Shown here one piece after another: positions 7,346 to 14,319 of a stretch of 21,305 nt of DNA. How positions within the stretch are numbered: the stretch's first letter is position 1; each line of letters opens with the position of its first letter. Position numbers and translations under genes: made by a program. This DNA is from a bacterium (GTDB taxonomy: Bacteria > UBP15 > UBA6099 > JAJRTR01), in contig JAJRTR010000085.1 in the NCBI GenBank assembly GCA_024278215.1, forward strand, positions 1-21,305, given 5' to 3'. The notes beneath the pieces are model-generated. The model searched no databases. It was given only the letters and a program-made list of their open reading frames with translations, and was not told the origin of the DNA.

Positions 7346-7885
7346 TTATTCGAGTGTCTCCAAAACTACATTATTATTGGTATAAATGCAAAGCGAGGCG
7401 GCGATCGAAAGCGATTCCTTTGCGATCTCGTCGGCCGCCATGTCGGTGTTGCCGATGAGCGCGAGCGCGGCCGCCAGTGCCATCGTGCCGCCCGAACCGA
7501 TCGCCGCTACACCTTCGTCGGGCTCGATGACTTCACCGGTGCCCGAAAGCAACAGCATGTGTTCACGGTCCGCGACCAGCAGCATCGCCTCGAGCTTACG
7601 CAGGTATTTGTCTGTGCGCCAGTCACGGGCAAGTTCGCGTGCCGCTCGCGTCAGGTTGGTATTGTGCTGCTTCAGCTTTTCCTCGAACCTTTCAAGAAGC
7701 GTGAGTGAATCGGCCACTGCGCCCGCGAATCCCGCCAGCACCTTACCGTCGGCGATTCGCATGACCTTGTGCGCTGTACTTTTCATAACATTCGCGCCCA
7801 GCGTCACCTGTCCGTCCCCTGCGAAAGCCACCATGCCGCCACGGCGTATACCGATTATCGTCGTGCCCATTATTCTGTCATTCAT
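7346..7885 (-). CDS. hslV: HslV, peptidase subunit of the HslVU protease
   Basis: A 179-residue proteasome-beta-type peptidase. MNDRIMG is a short propeptide: the catalytic N-terminal threonine should be Thr8 of [10 protein letters not shown], exposed by removing seven residues. An internal ATG at residue 6 would leave only Met-Gly ahead of it. [21 protein letters not shown] and AAIGSGG are strongly conserved family blocks. HslV forms two stacked hexamers and degrades unfolded substrates delivered by HslU in the cytoplasm. GGTGGAGAG just upstream of the ATG is a good ribosome-binding site. It is the first gene of the hslV-hslU-HDOD unit and lies 68 bp after the tRNA-Gln gene. Confidence 0.97.
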   Translation of the reverse strand: MNDRIMGTTIIGIRRGGMVAFAGDGQVTLGANVMKSTAHKVMRIADGKVLAGFAGAVADSLTLLERFEEKLKQHNTNLTRAARELARDWRTDKYLRKLEAMLLVADREHMLLLSGTGEVIEPDEGVAAIGSGGTMALAAALALIGNTDMAADEIAKESLSIAASLCIYTNNNVVLETLE

Positions 7886-7953
7886 ATAAACTCTCCACCA
7901 TTGCCCAATTCAATTTGATCATCAGAAACCTGATTCCCTGCGATTATTTTTAA

Positions 7954-8025
7954 CTGGGGTGGCAGGATTCGAACCTGCGAATCCCGGGACCAAAACCCGG
8001 CGCCTTACCGCTTGGCCACACCCCA
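7954..8025 (-). tRNA. tRNA-Gln (anticodon TTG)
   Basis: On the minus strand the sequence folds as a complete cloverleaf of 72 nt. The acceptor stem TGGGGTG/CACCCCA is perfect, with discriminator G. The D arm is GCC...GGC with loop AAGCGGTAA. The anticodon stem CCGGG/CCCGG encloses the loop TTTTGGT with anticodon TTG. The T arm is GCAGG-TTCGAAT-CCTGC. No CCA is encoded, as the next bases are TTA, so the tail must be added after transcription. It lies between the nucleotidyltransferase gene and hslV, in the same direction. Confidence 0.97.
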
Positions 8026-8282
8026 TCGCCATGTATTCAAATTAAGTCTAAGCTTGTGCGTTTTTCAATATATTGCGAGAATTTTGGGGACATGACTGGA
8101 ATTTGTCCTTTAATTCCGGATCGTGTCCCCAGGGAATTCTTCACTTGGTTAAAGTGTTACTAAGTTGTATATAAAACCTGCTTTGCACACGAGCCTGTCA
8201 ACAATTATAAAATTATAGGGGTTTTCCCTTATTAAGCAATAATTTCGTTTATTGAATTTCCGCAAAGATCAGAAAGAATGTT
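8026..8282. other. Intergenic region upstream of tRNA-Gln
   Basis: About 255 AT-rich bases without a gene. It holds the REP-like inverted repeat at 8086-8130. A TTGACA on the minus strand (8201 to 8196) faces the tRNA but has no well-spaced -10 box; the nearest TATA-like bases are about 20 nt on. Confidence 0.5.
8086..8130. repeat. REP-like imperfect inverted repeat (GGGGACATGA ... GTGTCCCC)
   Basis: GGGGAC (8086-8091) faces GTCCCC (8125-8130), with inner arms GGAATT and AATTCC around TGTCCTTT, giving a bulged hairpin of about 45 nt. Its ends resemble the GGGGAC/GTCCCC palindromes often found as REP-type repeats beside Y1 (RAYT) transposases. No transposase is present here. It is not followed by a T-run, so it does not look like a terminator. 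Confidence 0.45.
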
Positions 8283-9050
8283 TCATGCCCGGTTTTCTAT
8301 AACATTTTTCACCAGCAGGTAATCGCTCTCTTTGTCCACATCGACACCTATTTCCGGGTCCGTTACCTGCACGGCGCCGCCATCCATACCTACGATCTGT
8401 TTAACTTTGTTCTCGAGCATTTCCAAGGTGAGAATTCCGAGCACGTATCGTATTATAAAGGATATACCGATAAGCCTGAGCATTTTCATTACATTCTTTC
8501 TGCCTGCGATAGCCTGTTCCAGCATCTCCCAGTTGCGCCGTATCACCAGCGGGTTCAGCAACACAAGATTGCCGCCTGTGAACACGCCGTCTTTCAAATT
8601 GAAATATGTTCTTTTAGTTTTCGGGAATTTTTCATCGTTATATTTTTTGTTTATTATAGGGTAATAAACGTCGCCCTTCACCTTTTCGCATTCTCTGAGG
8701 AATCTCGACACCATATCCGCTGTTACGAGAGGTATATCGCATGACGATATGATCAGCCTGTCGGCATCCTTGAATTTTTCGATACCCAGCCACAGGTTCC
8801 CAAGCATAGTATCTTCTGCCTCGACTACCTGGATCACCCTGCCCGCCAGCACATCGCGCAACGGGTCCACAGGTCCGACTACAAGTATCTTGTCGACCTC
8901 TTCGGCTCCGTTCAGCGCATCCACAACGTATTCGATCATATAGCGCCCACCGATTTTCAACAATGCTCTGTTGTCATAACCGGAACTGTACTTCTTCAGG
9001 TCGTCGGGCAGCGTGCCGCCCGCAAGTATCAGAACATCAACTTTTTTCAT
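8283..9050 (-). CDS. MobA-like nucleotidyltransferase family protein
   Basis: A 255-residue NTP-transferase-fold protein. It shows the nucleotide-binding LILAGG near the N-terminus (7-12), an activating Lys in LLKIGG (30-35), and the metal-binding acid in ISSCDIPLV (Asp105). It also has GVDVDKESDY near the C-terminus, with the late Asp pair used to hold Mg2+. It should transfer a nucleotide onto a phosphorylated small molecule, but the substrate is not evident; molybdopterin, sugar phosphate and phosphocholine-type acceptors are all used by relatives. The mid-region (about 185-215) is hydrophobic and lacks an obvious family match. It is cytoplasmic. The start has GGTGGAAA just upstream. It is the first of the minus-strand genes and lies about 490 bp from the divergent redox operon. 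Confidence 0.75.
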   Translation of the reverse strand: MKKVDVLILAGGTLPDDLKKYSSGYDNRALLKIGGRYMIEYVVDALNGAEEVDKILVVGPVDPLRDVLAGRVIQVVEAEDTMLGNLWLGIEKFKDADRLIISSCDIPLVTADMVSRFLRECEKVKGDVYYPIINKKYNDEKFPKTKRTYFNLKDGVFTGGNLVLLNPLVIRRNWEMLEQAIAGRKNVMKMLRLIGISFIIRYVLGILTLEMLENKVKQIVGMDGGAVQVTDPEIGVDVDKESDYLLVKNVIENRA

Positions 9051-9542
9051 TTCATTTCCACCCGCTGCTTTCCTTCACCTGATTTGTCGATTCAGCAATA
9101 CTATCAGAATAATTGCCGCGGTTCAATCAGTAATGAAAAACCTCGATCTTCGCAATACTAATGAAGAATCTCCTGTTGCGATCATTATTTGCGACCGTTT
9201 CGCTCGAAAACATACGCGCATTGAGATGTGCCGCTATGAAAAGGAGCCCTGAATGACGCCCCCGCCCCCCCTGATTTTTTTCGCTGGACTATTACAGTAT
9301 ATAGCAGATTGCTTTATAATGGTGTTTGAAGGAGTTTTGTACAGTTTTTGTTTTACCGGGAATAACGAGTTGTGAAGAATGAAGCATGACGATTGATGCA
9401 GGAACCGGACAGGAATTATCGGAATAGAATTGAATATTTTATGGTTTTCTTATAATGAAAGTGGTATGATTTACGGATTGATAAAAAAGGGTAAGACATA
9501 ATAAGCAAAATACGGATACGGCACCGGATGGAGGAAAGGCGG
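9051..9542. other. Divergent intergenic region between nucleotidyltransferase and redox operon
   Basis: About 490 bp. It contains a C-tract/T-tract block (9247-9281) and at least two TATAAT boxes reading toward the redox operon (9315-9320 and 9451-9456). A 40-codon ATG frame at 9133-9252 looks non-coding. No other gene is seen. Confidence 0.5.
9291..9320 (+). promoter_or_regulatory. Candidate promoter for the redox operon
   Basis: ATTACA (9291-9296, four of six matches to TTGACA) and TATAAT (9315-9320) are separated by 18 bp. This would give a leader of about 215 nt before the ATG at 9543. A second TATAAT at 9451-9456, with TTGAAT at 9430-9435 (15-bp spacer), would give a shorter leader. Confidence 0.4.
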
Positions 9543-10256
9543 ATGGAACAGTTATTGCAGTTTGCAAGAGGCCCACTTTTCATAATGACATTTATGTTTA
9601 TGATGCTTGGGTTGTTGAGGCTGCTTGTCTCGCAATTTGTGTATATGACCGGCATAATAAGCAGGGCTGAGGGTAGCGATTCACCGGTCGAAAAAGCAGG
9701 AATTTCCGCTACTGGCTGGTTCGAGCCGGTCAGACAATTGCTGAAAGCGCGACCGCTTTTCGCTATTGCCTCTATAATATGGCATATTATACTCATTATT
9801 ACACCACTTTTACTTGTTAATCATGTGATGCTGTGGAACCGTGGGCTTGGGATCAACTTCCCGCTCGCGCTTACACTGAACAGAAATGTAGCGACAGCAC
9901 TGACAGTGATTACAATCGGGCTCACACTGCTGCTTTTAATCTTCAGGATCGGCAGCAAGGCGTTGCGCGAAAAAAGTGAGCCGGCGGACTTTTTTCTGCT
10001 TATACTTCTCGCGGTTCCGTTCGTGACGGGGTTCTTCGCCGGCCACCCCACTATTTCACCAATGAGTTATAACTCGATTATGTTCTTACATATACTCAGC
10101 GCGGAAACAATTTTTGTGCTGATCCCCCTTACGAAGCTGGCCCATGCGGCGCTCTGGCCGTTCGGGTCGCTCTCGACTTATTCATACTGGGTATTTCCGG
10201 GAGTCGGGGTCGGTAAAGACTCCGGCGAGTTGATTGGAGAGGAGGCCGGTATATGA
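9543..10256 (+). CDS. NarI-like membrane cytochrome b subunit (HmcE/DsrM-like)
   Basis: A 237-residue polytopic protein with about five transmembrane helices (roughly 10-34, 72-97, 113-135, 150-167 and 181-205). It has paired membrane histidines: His81 and His94 in the second helix, His183 and His201 in the last. The 18-residue spacing of the last pair equals that of the haem b ligands His187/His205 in NarI, so two b haems and quinol chemistry are likely. Relatives are the gamma-type subunits NarI, DsrM, TmcC and HmcE. The start is the ATG at 9543, because GGAGG (9530-9534) sits 8 nt before it; the upstream ATG at 9528 would contain that site. Its stop overlaps the ATG of the ferredoxin gene (ATGA), so the two are coupled. 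It is the first gene of the redox operon. Confidence 0.8.
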   Translation: MEQLLQFARGPLFIMTFMFMMLGLLRLLVSQFVYMTGIISRAEGSDSPVEKAGISATGWFEPVRQLLKARPLFAIASIIWHIILIITPLLLVNHVMLWNRGLGINFPLALTLNRNVATALTVITIGLTLLLLIFRIGSKALREKSEPADFFLLILLAVPFVTGFFAGHPTISPMSYNSIMFLHILSAETIFVLIPLTKLAHAALWPFGSLSTYSYWVFPGVGVGKDSGELIGEEAGI

Positions 10257-11089
10257 GTGGCGGCCATACCGACACAAGCAAACAGGCCGCAATTCTCACC
10301 GACACGACAAAATGTGTCGGTTGCCAGAAATGCGTCAAGGCCTGTGTCGAAACAAATAAGACGGGTGATCCCGTACCCTATATTCGCGCCCATCCGGACG
10401 GTCTGTCCGGGACACGCTGGACATCGGTTCTGCGCGTAAGGGATGAAGAACAGGGTATATCGAGATTTGTCCGCAAGCAATGTCTCCATTGCGTGGAAGC
10501 TTCATGCGTATCCGCCTGCCTGGTGGGCGCTATGCAGAAACAGGATAACGGCCCGGTCATCTACGATGCCGACAGGTGTATCGGATGCAGGTATTGCATG
10601 GTCGCGTGTCCATATAAGATTCCTCGTTCACAGTGGGACACCTGGATGCCGTTCATCAACAAGTGCATTATGTGCTATGAGCGGCTTGAGGAAGGCAAGC
10701 CTCCCGCGTGTACGGCGGCGTGCCCATACGGCGCGACGATTTTCGGAACCCGCGAGGAGTTGCTTGCCGAAGCGAAACACCGCATCGCGAAGGAGCCCGA
10801 CCTGTATATCGACCGGGTCTGGGGGGAACACGAATTCGGAGGCACCAATGTTTTTTATGTCTCAGACGTTTCACTCGAAGACCTGGGTTTTCCGAAGGAA
10901 CTCAACGAGGCGAATACGATATCGATTCCGGAAAAGAACTGGCCGATTGTCAGCGCGACGCCGTTTGTATTTACATTTGTATACAGTGGCCTGCTGCTGT
11001 CTTCTTTTGTCATCAGTCGCCGCATGAAGCTACAGAAGGAAAGAGAAGAAGCGGCAAAATCAAGTCACTTTGAAGACGAAATCATCTGA
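10253..11089 (+). CDS. Four-cluster ferredoxin subunit with C-terminal membrane anchor (HybA/HmcB/DsrO-like)
   Basis: A 278-residue electron-transfer protein. Cysteines fall in the four groups of the HybA/NrfC/DsrO family: 21-24-27-31, 77-80-85-89, 109-112-115-119 and 138-141-153-157, enough for four [4Fe-4S] clusters. One transmembrane helix follows at about 234-255, then a basic RRMKLQKER tail. There is no twin-arginine or Sec signal, and none is possible upstream because an in-frame stop lies at 10214. The start is certain: GGAGG ends 8 nt before it and it overlaps the previous stop. The protein should connect the cytochrome b and NrfD-like subunits. Which membrane face it occupies is unclear: the lack of a signal argues for the cytoplasm, while the positive-inside rule for the tail argues for the other face. 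Confidence 0.88.
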   Translation: MSGGHTDTSKQAAILTDTTKCVGCQKCVKACVETNKTGDPVPYIRAHPDGLSGTRWTSVLRVRDEEQGISRFVRKQCLHCVEASCVSACLVGAMQKQDNGPVIYDADRCIGCRYCMVACPYKIPRSQWDTWMPFINKCIMCYERLEEGKPPACTAACPYGATIFGTREELLAEAKHRIAKEPDLYIDRVWGEHEFGGTNVFYVSDVSLEDLGFPKELNEANTISIPEKNWPIVSATPFVFTFVYSGLLLSSFVISRRMKLQKEREEAAKSSHFEDEII

Positions 11090-11103
11090 CCGGCCCGGGC
11101 CGG
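11090..11103. repeat. Perfect 14-bp GC palindrome between operon genes
   Basis: CCGGCCCGGGCCGG begins directly after the ferredoxin stop codon. It could form a short hairpin in the operon mRNA between the ferredoxin and NrfD-cytochrome genes, or be a chance GC palindrome. Confidence 0.5.
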
Positions 11104-11147
11104 CGCATGCAGTCGGCGGGACATAATATGGAATATGGAGTTATTTG

Positions 11148-12956
11148 ATGAAAAGGCTTACAAGGATTAAAGGAGTACTCTGGGCGCTCGCTATGTTCGG
11201 ACTGGTGGCTATTGTCGCGAGGCTGATAAACGGTCTGGGCGCAACCACAAACCTGTCGGATGCGCTGCCGTGGGGACTGTGGAAGGTGGGTAACATGGTC
11301 GCGGGCGTCGCGCTCGGCACCTGCGGATTCGCTATTGCCGCGGCTGTTTACGCGTTCAAACTCGAGCGCTATCAAAAACTTGCGCGGCCCGCTGTCCTCA
11401 TAGCATTCCTCGGCTACGGCTCCTCCTGCTTTTCACTTTTTCTCGACATAGGGCTGCCCTGGCGTATATGGCACGCCATCGTCTATTGGAACATCCACTC
11501 GTTCCTCTTCGAAGTCGCATGGTGCGTCATGCTCTATTTTTCTATCACTCTCTATGAAACCGCGCCGGTTATTCTAGAAAGAACAAAGTTCCACAAGCTG
11601 GCCCATACGATGCACAGAGTCGCTTTCCCGATAATCCTGCTCGGCATCAGTTTGTCCACACTTCACCACACTTCGCTCGGCTCGCTCTTTCTTGTCAGCC
11701 CGACACGTGTGCATGAAATATGGATGACCATGCTTATTCCCGTCCTGTTCATAACATCGGCGGTCGGCGCCGGACTGCTGACACTTGTTCTGATCACCCT
11801 TATGTACAACTATCTCTATGACAAAAAACCCGACCTGGATGTGCTCGGCAGCGTGGCCAAAGCAGGCGCTATCCTGTTGTCGATCTATGCGATTATCAAA
11901 GGCTACGATATAGTGAACCGCGATATTATCCCTGTCATCCTCAGCGGACAGTGGGAGGGCATACTCTTTATATTCGAATCTATCCTGCTCGTTTTCATAC
12001 CGGTTGGAATAATCTTTTCGGGCCTGGCAAAAAAGAGCGCCAACCTGATGGCTATAGCCGCCGGTTCGGCGGTAATCGGCGTTGTCCTGAACAGGCTGGA
12101 CGTCGGCATCCTGTCTTATTTCCGAACAGCGGGCGCGGTCTACTACCCGTCGCTGCCCGAGATATTCACCACACTCGGCATATATTCCGCCGCCGGACTG
12201 TTTTTCTTCTTCATGGTCGAGAACTTCGAGGTCTTCGATAAACCACCGGTCAGGCCGAAAGACGCAGGCGAAGCACAGTCGCCCGACAGCACGTTCGGCC
12301 CCATCAGGAGTTTCGGCGACGGTGTGCTCCGGAACCCGATACACCGCTACAGCGCAATTGCAGTTGTTTCTCTGGTTCTCGCGGTCGGGCTTTTCAGCAG
12401 TTCGCTCCTGAAAGGCGCTCCGATGCTGTCGGAGAAAGTCGCGCCGCCTACCGCGTTGGACAATGAAAGAATGGTGCTGGTGATTAACGGCAACAAGAAC
12501 GATGTCTCTGTAGCATTCAGGCACGACATGCACAAAGCTATGCTCGGCGGCACACAATCGTGTATCCGATGCCATCATCTCGACATGCCGGACGACAAAA
12601 ATACCGCCTGCTGGAAATGCCACACGAACATGGAACAGAAAACTGATATTTTCAAACATGCATTCCACCAGGAAAAACTCGGCGGCAACGATAGCTGCGT
12701 CAAATGCCATACCGACACATCCCGGCCCAGATGGCGCGATAACACAAAAAAATGTTACGAGTGCCACGAGGAAAACATGGGGATGCTCTTCACTGCGGAC
12801 GATAAGTCCTACGACTACATGGCGCCGAGCTATGTCGATGCAATGCACAAGAAATGCGTCGGCTGCCACATAGAAATGCAGAATACCGTCGACAGGCCAG
12901 CGCTCGATGAATGTTACACTTGCCACGGCGATGTCAAACTTCAAACCGTAAGGTGA
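11148..12956 (+). CDS. NrfD/HybB-like quinone-interacting membrane protein fused to a hexahaem cytochrome c domain
   Basis: A 602-residue fusion. Residues 1 to about 370 are an NrfD/HybB (PsrC) type integral membrane domain with about nine to ten helices; ALPWGLWK near residues 40-47 and the LERTKFHKLAHTMHR segment are typical of HybB. A short Pro-rich linker (about 370-400) leads to one further helix (about 402-422), then a soluble domain with six CxxCH haem c motifs at Cys472, 488, 517, 536, 570 and 589. Spaced HxxxH pairs such as HDMH, HAFH and DAMH could supply distal ligands, as in class III / c7-like cytochromes. The haem domain must be periplasmic. The start is ATG 11148, with GGAG 7 nt upstream; a TTG lies directly before it. 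It is the last gene of the redox operon and is followed by a terminator-like hairpin. HmcC, DsrP and HybB are the nearest relatives, normally without a fused cytochrome. Confidence 0.88.
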   Translation: MKRLTRIKGVLWALAMFGLVAIVARLINGLGATTNLSDALPWGLWKVGNMVAGVALGTCGFAIAAAVYAFKLERYQKLARPAVLIAFLGYGSSCFSLFLDIGLPWRIWHAIVYWNIHSFLFEVAWCVMLYFSITLYETAPVILERTKFHKLAHTMHRVAFPIILLGISLSTLHHTSLGSLFLVSPTRVHEIWMTMLIPVLFITSAVGAGLLTLVLITLMYNYLYDKKPDLDVLGSVAKAGAILLSIYAIIKGYDIVNRDIIPVILSGQWEGILFIFESILLVFIPVGIIFSGLAKKSANLMAIAAGSAVIGVVLNRLDVGILSYFRTAGAVYYPSLPEIFTTLGIYSAAGLFFFFMVENFEVFDKPPVRPKDAGEAQSPDSTFGPIRSFGDGVLRNPIHRYSAIAVVSLVLAVGLFSSSLLKGAPMLSEKVAPPTALDNERMVLVINGNKNDVSVAFRHDMHKAMLGGTQSCIRCHHLDMPDDKNTACWKCHTNMEQKTDIFKHAFHQEKLGGNDSCVKCHTDTSRPRWRDNTKKCYECHEENMGMLFTADDKSYDYMAPSYVDAMHKKCVGCHIEMQNTVDRPALDECYTCHGDVKLQTVR

Positions 12957-12961
12957 ACCCG

Positions 12962-13014
12962 CACAGGTTTCCCCGGGCGCTGCCGCCCCCTGCCGGGACC
13001 GGCCCTGTGTTATT
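12962..13014 (+). terminator. Probable terminator of the redox operon
   Basis: CACAGG (12962-12967) pairs with CCTGTG (13004-13009) around an inner stem CCCGG (12972-12976) with CCGGG (12993-12997). TTATT follows. The stem starts 6 nt after the stop of the NrfD-cytochrome gene. The tail is only partly T, so strength is uncertain. Confidence 0.45.
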
Positions 13015-13028
13015 ATGGGTAAGTTTTC

Positions 13029-13445
13029 ATGCCTGAATCACTAAAGAAAAAGATACTCATTGTTGAAGACGAGCCGGATGTCGTCTCATACTTCACGATG
13101 CTTCTCGAAGACAACGGATATACCGCGATTGCCGCCGACAGTGCGGACATGGGCTTCGAGATTGCAGACAAAGAAAAACCCGACCTTATTTGCCTCGATA
13201 TCATGATGCCGCGCAGGTCGGGACTTTCTCTTTATAAAGAGTTGAAAAGGGATGAGTCCCTCAAAGACATTCCTGTTGTAATAGTAAGCTCCTTCGGCCA
13301 GCCCGCCGATTTCAAAGGAACACGTTTTTATAAAATAGTTTCAGGCGCCGACGACATCCCCCCGCCTGAATACTTCTGCGAGAAACCCATATCGCCAAAA
13401 GAACTTCTCGGCATGATCAAAAAACTGACCGGCGGCGGGGCGTGA
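13029..13445 (+). CDS. Single-domain response regulator (CheY-like receiver)
   Basis: A 138-residue stand-alone receiver domain. The acidic pocket is Glu13/Asp14 in IVEDEPD, the phosphoacceptor is Asp57 in CLDIMMP, the switch residue is Ser87 or Ser88 in VVIVSSFG, and the conserved Lys is Lys119 in CEKPI. There is no DNA-binding or enzymatic output domain, so it should act by protein contact. Between strand 4 and strand 5 (about 90-116) the loop is longer than in CheY and Pro-rich. No histidine kinase is in the window. The ribosome-binding site is weak (GGGTAAG). queH starts 4 bp after its stop, so the two are probably co-translated. Confidence 0.9.
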   Translation: MPESLKKKILIVEDEPDVVSYFTMLLEDNGYTAIAADSADMGFEIADKEKPDLICLDIMMPRRSGLSLYKELKRDESLKDIPVVIVSSFGQPADFKGTRFYKIVSGADDIPPPEYFCEKPISPKELLGMIKKLTGGGA

Positions 13446-13449
13446 AATC

Positions 13450-13992
13450 ATGACGAGAACAAGCCTGCTCCTGCACTCCTGCTGCGCGCCATGCACAACC
13501 TACGTTTACGATCTTCTCGAAAAGAAATACGATGTCGTTGTTTTTTTCTATAACCCGAATATTCAACCCGAAGAAGAATACCGCAGACGAGAGGAAGAAA
13601 TACGGCGTTTCGCATCCGAGAAGTGCTTCGAGCTGATCGTCGGCCCTTATGACGAACCCGGCTGGATGGATGCTGTCAAAGGCTTCGAGAATGAACCCGA
13701 GGGCGGCGCGCGCTGCCGTCTTTGCTTCCGCTACAGGCTCGAAAAAGCAGCAGCGGAAGCCGCCCGGCTCTACGGCATAAAACTTTTCACTTCGACACTT
13801 TCAGTCAGTCCGCACAAAAACGCGAAAGTGATAAATGAAGAAGGCGTGCGAGCCGCGGAAAAGTATGAAGTCGAATATCTCGAATCAGACTTCAAAAAAC
13901 GGGACGGATTCAAGAAAAGTGTCGAGTTGTCGAAGAAACACGGATTTTTCAGGCAGAATTACTGCGGCTGCGAGTTCAGCAAAAAGAGATAG
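13450..13992 (+). CDS. queH: Epoxyqueuosine reductase QueH
   Basis: A 180-residue protein of the QueH (former DUF208) family, which reduces epoxyqueuosine to queuosine in tRNA, the last step of queuosine synthesis, and replaces the cobalamin enzyme QueG. The hallmark cysteines are all present: HSCCAPC (Cys11, 12, 15), the CRLC pair (Cys89, 92) and YCGC (Cys172, 174). These cysteines bind the iron-sulphur cluster and a nearby metal site. FYNPNIQPEEEYRRR and TLSVSPHKN are also conserved. It is cytoplasmic. It follows the response regulator by 4 bp. The MITE-like element at 14002 begins 9 bp after its stop. Confidence 0.93.
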   Translation: MTRTSLLLHSCCAPCTTYVYDLLEKKYDVVVFFYNPNIQPEEEYRRREEEIRRFASEKCFELIVGPYDEPGWMDAVKGFENEPEGGARCRLCFRYRLEKAAAEAARLYGIKLFTSTLSVSPHKNAKVINEEGVRAAEKYEVEYLESDFKKRDGFKKSVELSKKHGFFRQNYCGCEFSKKR

Positions 13993-14001
13993 TTCAACAA
14001 T

Positions 14002-14142
14002 GATTCGTGTGTAATAAGTCATTTTCAAAAACAATGTTTTTATCAAAGTCGGTTAAGATGCTTTAAAATGCTGAACGCACGTTCGTTATAGTCGATTATT
14101 GTTGGTTGACATTTGTCATCTTCGACTTATTACACACGAATC
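14002..14142. mobile_element. 141-bp MITE-like element with 19-bp perfect terminal inverted repeats
   Basis: GATTCGTGTGTAATAAGTC (14002-14020) is repeated as a perfect inverted copy at 14124-14142. AACAAT flanks both sides (13996-14001 and 14143-14148), as expected for a 6-bp target duplication. A 20-bp repeat with a 4-bp ACAA duplication is an equally valid reading of the ends. The interior has no coding frame and shows a small central palindrome GAACG-CA-CGTTC (14073-14084). It is non-autonomous, and no matching transposase is visible here. It sits just after queH and does not interrupt a gene. Confidence 0.85.
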
Positions 14143-14319
14143 AACAATGCGGGTGAAAAATCGGAAGAATGCCATTATACAAGTCGCGACAGGTGAGTGG
14201 TGAGATATGTCGATAGTATTGTTGTGGAAAAAGGTGTTTTCAGGTGCTTTTTTTGCAGCTATCATCATTTCGCCCCACAGATTCTGCAGGGGAAACATAA
14301 ATATAGTTCGGGAGACAAC

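Noticed and set aside
9133-9252. 40-codon ATG frame beginning MKNLDLRN
   Set aside because: No ribosome-binding site, no recognisable domain, and it lies in AT-rich promoter sequence; a decayed fragment cannot be excluded.
11574-12944. 456-codon minus-strand frame
   Set aside because: Entirely antisense to the NrfD-cytochrome gene, whose membrane helices and six CxxCH motifs are unmistakable.
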